64,000 bases of DNA from Cuneatibacter sp. NSJ-177 (GTDB lineage Bacteria; Bacillota; Clostridia; Lachnospirales; Lachnospiraceae): the NCBI RefSeq assembly GCF_022867805.1, contig NZ_JALIFO010000015.1:62001-126000 (forward strand), in the 5' to 3' direction. The notes under the pieces were generated by a model, which worked only from the letters and a program-made list of their open reading frames with translations, was not told the DNA's origin and did not search any database. Positions within the stretch are counted from its first letter, which is position 1. Every line of letters begins with the position of its first letter. Of this stretch, positions 59,431 to 64,000 are shown in pieces. The position numbers were made by a program, and so were the translations under genes.

Positions 59431-60741
59431 ATGGATTTCAACAAAATCAAAGCAGCCGCTGCCAGCTATGAAAAAGATATGACTCAGTTCCTGCGTGACC
59501 TGGTCCGCATTCCCGGAGAAAGCGCCGGTGAAGAAGGCCATGTAAAGCGCATTGAGCAGGAAATGAACGCCCTGGGCTTCGACAAAGTTGTCATTGACCC
59601 GATGGGAAATATTCTTGGCTACATGGGCACCGGGGAAACGCTGATCGGCTTTGACGCTCATATCGACACCGTGGGCATCGGAAACCGGAACAACTGGGAG
59701 TTTGATCCCTACGAGGGCTTTGAGACCGAAACCGAGATCGGCGGCCGCGGTACCTCCGACCAGCTGGGCGGCATTGTCTCTGCCGTATACGGCGCCAAGA
59801 TCATGAAAGACCTCGGCATGCTGAACGACAAGTACACGGTATTGGTTACAGGCACGGTCCAGGAAGAGGACTGCGACGGCCTCTGCTGGCAGTACATCAT
59901 CCATGAGGACCATGTCCGCCCGGCTTTCGTGGTCTCCACCGAGCCCACCGACGGCGGCATCTACCGCGGCCAGCGCGGACGGATGGAAATCCGCATCGAC
60001 GTCAAAGGAATTTCCTGCCACGGCTCCGCTCCGGAGCGCGGCGACAACGCGATCTACAAGATGGCCGATATTCTCCAGGAGGTCCGCGCTTTAAATGAAA
60101 ACGATGCCGAGGACGGCACCGAAATCAAAGGCCTCGTCAAGATGCTGGATGAGAAATACAACAAGGAGTGGAAAGAAGCCCGCTTCCTGGGCCGCGGTAC
60201 CGTGACCACCTCCGAGATCTTCTTTACCTCTCCGAGCCGCTGCGCTGTGGCGGATTCCTGCTCGGTTTCTCTGGACCGCCGCATGACGGCCGGCGAGACC
60301 TGGGAGAGCTGCCTCGAAGAAATCCGGAACCTTCCTTCGGTTCAGAAATACGGGGAGGACGTCAAAGTCTCCATGTATGAATACGCCCGTCCGTCCTGGA
60401 CCGGCCTGACTTATCCCATCGAGTGCTACTTCCCGACCTGGGTCATCCCGGAAGATCACGATGTCACAAAGGCTCTGGAAGAAGCGTATCACGGCCTTTA
60501 CGGCAATGAGCGCCAGGGCGATCCGGTCACTGTAGAGATGAGAAAGAGCCGCCCGCTGACCGACAAGTGGACCTTCTCCACCAACGGCGTTACCATCATG
60601 GGCCGCAATGGCATCCCCTGCATCGGTTTCGGACCGGGAGCCGAAGCCCAAGCCCATGCCCCCAACGAAAAGACCTGGAAAGAAGACCTGGTGAGATGCG
60701 CCGCCGTATACGCCGCTCTCCCCTCCACCTACTGCAAATAA
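59431..60741 (+). CDS. ygeY: YgeY family selenium-metabolism-linked hydrolase (M20-like)
   Basis: 436 residues of the M20 metallopeptidase/deacylase fold. Likely metal ligands lie in FDAHIDTV near 75, [10 protein letters not shown] near 108, QEEDCDGLC near 148 and the terminal [10 protein letters not shown]. YgeY is a consistent member of purine and selenium-linked clusters and probably hydrolyses an amide or carbamoyl intermediate before DpaL; its substrate is not firmly known. AGGAGGAGG precedes the start. It follows dpaL by 104 bp. Confidence 0.94.
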   Translation: MDFNKIKAAAASYEKDMTQFLRDLVRIPGESAGEEGHVKRIEQEMNALGFDKVVIDPMGNILGYMGTGETLIGFDAHIDTVGIGNRNNWEFDPYEGFETETEIGGRGTSDQLGGIVSAVYGAKIMKDLGMLNDKYTVLVTGTVQEEDCDGLCWQYIIHEDHVRPAFVVSTEPTDGGIYRGQRGRMEIRIDVKGISCHGSAPERGDNAIYKMADILQEVRALNENDAEDGTEIKGLVKMLDEKYNKEWKEARFLGRGTVTTSEIFFTSPSRCAVADSCSVSLDRRMTAGETWESCLEEIRNLPSVQKYGEDVKVSMYEYARPSWTGLTYPIECYFPTWVIPEDHDVTKALEEAYHGLYGNERQGDPVTVEMRKSRPLTDKWTFSTNGVTIMGRNGIPCIGFGPGAEAQAHAPNEKTWKEDLVRCAAVYAALPSTYCK

Positions 60742-60807
60742 ACTCCCCATCCGATACACCAGTTTCCACTTCCCCCCGCCTAAGCGTGCCCAAGAGGGGG
60801 GGCGGGA

Positions 60808-60847
60808 GGGGGCCGTGCGGGCATTAAGACTCTGAGCTCGGCCCCCT
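60808..60847. other. hairpin between ygeY and ygeW
   Basis: GGGGGCCG pairs with CGGCCCCC around a 24-nt loop; no U-tract. Likely an mRNA stability element in the operon or a partial attenuator. Confidence 0.5.
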
Positions 60848-60893
60848 CGCTCCCCAGAATTGGGCGAAAACAATCAAAAAAGGAGATATAATC

Positions 60894-62090
60894 ATGGACC
60901 AGCAGCTGCAAAAATACATCGACAAACTGAACGCTCTGAATTTTAAGGAAATGTACAACAACGATTTCTTCCTGACCTGGGAGAAGACCGACGACGAACT
61001 GGAAGCCGTCTTCACCGTGGCTGACGCCCTGCGTTACCTGCGGGAAAACAACATCTCGGTCAAGGTTTTTGAGAGCGGCCTCGGCATCTCCCTGTTCCGC
61101 GACAATTCCACCCGTACCCGGTTCTCCTTCGCCTCCGCCTGCAACCTGCTTGGCCTTGAGGTTCAGGATCTGGACGAAAAGAAATCCCAGATTGCTCACG
61201 GCGAGACGGTCCGCGAGACGGCCAACATGATTTCCTTTATGGCCGACGTCATCGGAATCCGCGACGATATGTATATCGGCAAAGGCAACGCCTATATGCA
61301 CGCCGTCTCCGAAGCGGTTCAGGAAGGCCACAAAGACGGAATTTTGGAGCAGCGCCCGACTCTGGTCAACTTGCAGTGTGACATCGACCATCCCACCCAG
61401 TGTATGGCCGATATGCTCCACATCATCCATCACTTCGGCGGCGTGGAAAATCTGAAGGGCAAGAAGCTGGCCATGTCCTGGGCCTACTCTCCTTCTTACG
61501 GCAAACCCCTCTCGGTCCCTCAGGGCGTCATCGGCCTGATGACCCGTATGGGAATGGAAGTCGTCCTGGCTCATCCCGAAGGATATGAGGTGATGCCTGA
61601 AGTCGAGGAAGTTGCGAAGAAAAACGCGGCGGCCTCCGGCGGTTCTTTCCGCCGCACGAACAGCATGGAAGAAGCGTTCCAGGATGCGGATATCGTATAT
61701 CCGAAGAGCTGGGCTCCCTTCGCCGCCATGGAAAAGAGAACCGACCTCTACGGCAAGGGCGATTTTGACGGGATCGACAAGCTGGAAAAAGAATTGCTGG
61801 CCCAGAACGCGCAGCACAAAGATTGGGCCTGCACCGAAGAAATGATGGCGAAAACCAAGGACGGCAAAGCGCTGTACCTGCACTGCCTGCCCGCCGACAT
61901 CACCGGCGTCAGCTGTGAGACCGGAGAGGTGGACGCCAGCGTGTTCGACCGCTACCGTGTGCCGCTTTATAAAGAAGCAAGTTTCAAGCCTTATATCATT
62001 GCCGCGATGATCTTCCTGAGCAAATTCGAAGATCCCGCCGCCATGTTAAAGCAGTTGGAAGAAAAGGGTACTCCCCGGCTGATGAAATAA
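60894..62090 (+). CDS. ygeW: knotted carbamoyltransferase YgeW
   Basis: 398 residues of the aspartate/ornithine carbamoyltransferase superfamily. The carbamoyl-phosphate loop is FRDNSTRTRFSFASACNLLG near 72 and the second motif HPTQCMADMLHI near 162; the late HCLPADITG differs from OTCase (HCLP-G) and fits the YgeW class. YgeW is proposed to run in the phosphorolytic direction on a purine-derived carbamoyl compound, making carbamoyl phosphate. AAGGAG lies 9 nt upstream. The next gene, carbamate kinase, would turn the product into ATP. Confidence 0.94.
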   Translation: MDQQLQKYIDKLNALNFKEMYNNDFFLTWEKTDDELEAVFTVADALRYLRENNISVKVFESGLGISLFRDNSTRTRFSFASACNLLGLEVQDLDEKKSQIAHGETVRETANMISFMADVIGIRDDMYIGKGNAYMHAVSEAVQEGHKDGILEQRPTLVNLQCDIDHPTQCMADMLHIIHHFGGVENLKGKKLAMSWAYSPSYGKPLSVPQGVIGLMTRMGMEVVLAHPEGYEVMPEVEEVAKKNAAASGGSFRRTNSMEEAFQDADIVYPKSWAPFAAMEKRTDLYGKGDFDGIDKLEKELLAQNAQHKDWACTEEMMAKTKDGKALYLHCLPADITGVSCETGEVDASVFDRYRVPLYKEASFKPYIIAAMIFLSKFEDPAAMLKQLEEKGTPRLMK

Positions 62091-62122
62091 AGGGACGGCT
62101 CGAAGCCCCCCAGGAGGTTTCT

Positions 62123-63070
62123 ATGGAAACGAAAAAAAGACGCATCGTCATCGCCCTCGGCGGAAATGCCCTGGGCAATACGCTCCCGGAACAGATGGCT
62201 GCGGTGAAGATCACCGCGCGGGCCATTGTCGATCTGATTGAGGAGGGCTGCGAGGTCGTGGTCGTCCACGGCAACGGCCCCCAGGTCGGCATGATCAATA
62301 ACGCGATGGCCGCCCTGACCAGGGAAAACCCGAATCAGCCCAACACTCCTCTCTCCGTCTGCGTGGCCATGAGCCAGGCCTATATCGGTTATGATTTGCA
62401 GAACGCGCTGCGGGAGGAATTGAAAAACCGTGGAATTGAGCACATCCCCGTAGCCACCATGGTCACCCAGATGCGGGTGGACCCGGAGGATCCTGCCTTC
62501 CAGAACCCCAGCAAGCCCATCGGCCATTTTATGACCAAAGAGCAGGCAGAGGTGGCGGAGGCCAAGTACGGCTATATCATGAAAGAGGACGCGGGCAGAG
62601 GCTACCGCCGTGTGGTCGCCTCCCCGAAACCGGCTGAGATCATTGAAATCGGGGCCATCCGGACTCTGGTGGACGCCGGTCAGCTGGTCATCGCCTGCGG
62701 CGGCGGCGGCATCCCAGTCACGTTAAAGGGGAATCACCTGAAAGGCGCCAGCGCTGTGATCGACAAGGATTTTGCCAGCTGCTTGCTGGCAAAGGAGCTG
62801 AATGCGGATTGCCTGATCATCCTGACCGCGGTGGAAAAGGTGGCGATTCGCTTCGGGAAGCCGGATCAGGAATGGCTGTCAGATCTGACCACGGATCAGG
62901 CCAAACGGTATGTGACGGAGGGGCATTTTGCTCCTGGTTCCATGCTGCCGAAGGTTCAGGCGGCGATTGAGTTTGCAGAGTCCAAACCAGGGCGCACGGC
63001 GCTGATCACTTTGCTGGAAAAGGCGAAGGATGGGATTTTGGGGAAGACAGGGACCCGGATTCACTCGTAA
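62123..63070 (+). CDS. arcC: carbamate kinase (ArcC/YqeA)
   Basis: 315 residues of the amino acid kinase family. IALGGNALGNTLPEQM near 12, VVVHGNGPQVGM near 48, KPIGHFMTKEQA near 132, IACGGGGIPV near 190 and PKVQAAIEFAE near the end. Transfers phosphate from carbamoyl phosphate to ADP, giving substrate-level ATP from purine breakdown together with YgeW. AGGAGG is 5 nt before the ATG, 32 bp after ygeW. Confidence 0.96.
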   Translation: METKKRRIVIALGGNALGNTLPEQMAAVKITARAIVDLIEEGCEVVVVHGNGPQVGMINNAMAALTRENPNQPNTPLSVCVAMSQAYIGYDLQNALREELKNRGIEHIPVATMVTQMRVDPEDPAFQNPSKPIGHFMTKEQAEVAEAKYGYIMKEDAGRGYRRVVASPKPAEIIEIGAIRTLVDAGQLVIACGGGGIPVTLKGNHLKGASAVIDKDFASCLLAKELNADCLIILTAVEKVAIRFGKPDQEWLSDLTTDQAKRYVTEGHFAPGSMLPKVQAAIEFAESKPGRTALITLLEKAKDGILGKTGTRIHS

Positions 63071-63197
63071 AGACATGGCTTTCTGAAATCCCAGGAACGG
63101 TTGAAACGGCTAACAAACATATCGGCGGATTCCAATCAGAATGCTAGAAAAATGAAACTTTCAGAACGGGGAATCCATGTTCCCTCTTGCTGAATAA

Positions 63198-63244
63198 CAA
63201 AACCGCTTCGGTTTCTCGTCTATCGGGACACCGGAGCGGTTTTG
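63198..63244. terminator. bidirectional terminator after carbamate kinase
   Basis: CAAAACCGCTTCGGT pairs with ACCGGAGCGGTTTTG (one mismatch). T-runs occur on both sides; it ends both the purine operon and the convergent helicase gene. Confidence 0.8.
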
Positions 63245-63264
63245 TAGGCTCCAACCCGCGCGCC

Positions 63265-64000
63265 TTACCGCACATTCCGAAAATACTTCTCCAGAATCTT
63301 CTTAATATAATAATATCTCCTGGCATAAGAATTCTCTACCCGGATCAGTTCGAATCCGTGCCGGCGGCAGATCTCCGCTTTCTGACAGTCCCTCTTTTTT
63401 ACCGCCTCGTCGGTCATGTGCTCCTTACCGTCCAGCTCGATGGCAAGAATCGGGAACTTCCCTCCGCCATACTCCTTCTCGTAGATCACAAAGTCAAACC
63501 GGCCATTGTAAAAGAGGCTGGCTTTCGAGGGATTGTCCTGGAAAACCTGGGAGATCGCCACTCCTTTGTGCACCTCGCACCGGCGGTTGTTGTTCAGCAC
63601 ATTTTCCAGCGCATGGTTCAGGCTTTGCAGGAAAGCTTCCTCGGTCTCCGTGCTGTATGGCTTGATCCCCAGGGCCCTGGAAGATACGGCGTCGCTCGTC
63701 ACGCCGCAGGTGCCGTTGGATTTGACATACTTCACCAATTCGTATACGTCATCCTGGCTGCCGTCCTGGTGCAGACGTTCCAGGTTTTTGCTGCTGGAAA
63801 ACACCACCAGCTCTTCTTTTGCGCGGGAGGTAGCCACGTTGATCAGCTCCCGGTTATTTTTCAGCCAGTGATACGTCTTTCCTCCGGTCTGATCCGTCAA
63901 GGCTAGAGAAAATAGAATCACATCTTTTTCATCCCCCTGAAACGCATGAACCGTACCGCAGGTCACATCCTCGATACCGTTTTCCCGAAGCGCCTCGCTG
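63265..64000 (-). CDS. SF1 helicase with C-terminal nuclease-like domain, C-terminal part
   Basis: The frame is open to the right edge, so the N-terminus is outside; about 245 residues are visible. Near the edge are helicase motifs V and VI (GTVHAFQGDEKDVILFSLA, NVATSRAKEELVVF) of the Dna2/AAA_12-like superfamily 1. The last 120 residues (DFVIYEKEYGGGKFPILAIELDGKEH) carry a PD-(D/E)XK/DUF2726-like signature with D, E-x-D/K elements. Such fusions process DNA ends or act in defence islands. It is convergent with the purine operon. Confidence 0.8.
   Translation of the reverse strand, partial: SEALRENGIEDVTCGTVHAFQGDEKDVILFSLALTDQTGGKTYHWLKNNRELINVATSRAKEELVVFSSSKNLERLHQDGSQDDVYELVKYVKSNGTCGVTSDAVSSRALGIKPYSTETEEAFLQSLNHALENVLNNNRRCEVHKGVAISQVFQDNPSKASLFYNGRFDFVIYEKEYGGGKFPILAIELDGKEHMTDEAVKKRDCQKAEICRRHGFELIRVENSYARRYYYIKKILEKYFRNVR

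Noticed and set aside
1-64000. tRNA, rRNA, complete insertion sequence or prophage genes
   Set aside because: No cloverleaf with a GTTC-AA-C arm outside genes, no rRNA cores, no transposase, integrase or phage structural genes were recognised on either strand.

Overview
The window looks like a chromosome segment of an anaerobic, gut-type member of the Clostridia (Lachnospiraceae/Oscillospiraceae style). Supporting signs are strong AGGAGG ribosome binding sites almost everywhere, a ferredoxin-EtfA fusion beside a GlcD-type dehydrogenase, lipoprotein binding proteins with Thr/Ala linkers, YesM/YesN-type signalling, and the anaerobic purine/urate catabolism gene set (ygeX-ygeY-ygeW-carbamate kinase, ygfK, ssnA, hyuA, fused xdhD). 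Species cannot be fixed from the sequence alone, and no rRNA, tRNA or complete mobile element was seen.

Layout. 1-977: end of an AI-2E family membrane protein. 992-12045 (minus): guanine deaminase behind a guanine-class riboswitch, dihydropyrimidinase/hydantoinase, a decayed orphan CRISPR array, the fused xanthine dehydrogenase XdhD, YgfK and SsnA. 12361: a divergent YheO-type regulator. 13-22 kb: mixed housekeeping and signalling genes (hydrolase, two LysR regulators, ATL-like protein, CPBP protease, TPR plus DUF4118 kinase, a two-component system with a phospholipid methyltransferase-like gene). 22.6-26.1 kb: Fd-EtfA/EtfB/FAD dehydrogenase. 26.2-29 kb: folate operon (folE, HD protein, folP, folBK). 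29.2-42.4 kb: an uncharacterised catabolic locus made of a peptide/nickel-type ABC transporter, two TIM-barrel isomerases and an MFS carrier, divergent from a LysR gene and four SDR genes that form two tandem pairs. 42.5-48.5 kb: a sugar-type binding protein and permease with a two-component system and an ATPase whose nucleotide-binding motifs are destroyed. 48.6-52 kb: tripartite tricarboxylate transporter. 52.4-53.5 kb: broken genes. 53.7-57.8 kb: DUF1015, threonine-synthase-like and PLP-enzyme genes. 58.1-63.1 kb: dpaL(ygeX)-ygeY-ygeW-carbamate kinase. 63.3 kb to the end: helicase fragment.

How it fits together. The purine pathway is split into two blocks 46 kb apart. Purines would be deaminated (GuaD, SsnA), oxidised or reduced (XdhD, YgfK) and ring-opened (HyuA) by the first block. 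In the second block, 2,3-diaminopropionate would be cleaved by DpaL and carbamoyl groups converted to ATP by YgeW plus carbamate kinase. Both blocks carry the same palindrome (consensus CCTAAAAAWTTTTTAGG) in tandem with 20-bp centre spacing, placed 7-8 bp upstream of TTGCA-type -35 boxes. The simplest reading is one regulon, perhaps controlled by the YheO-type protein encoded beside it. The most unusual items are this operator network, the riboswitch whose terminator competes with its own P3 stem, the pseudo-ATPase ABC/two-component locus, the SDR pairs in which one partner has lost the catalytic lysine, and a C11A9 tract inside a LysR gene.
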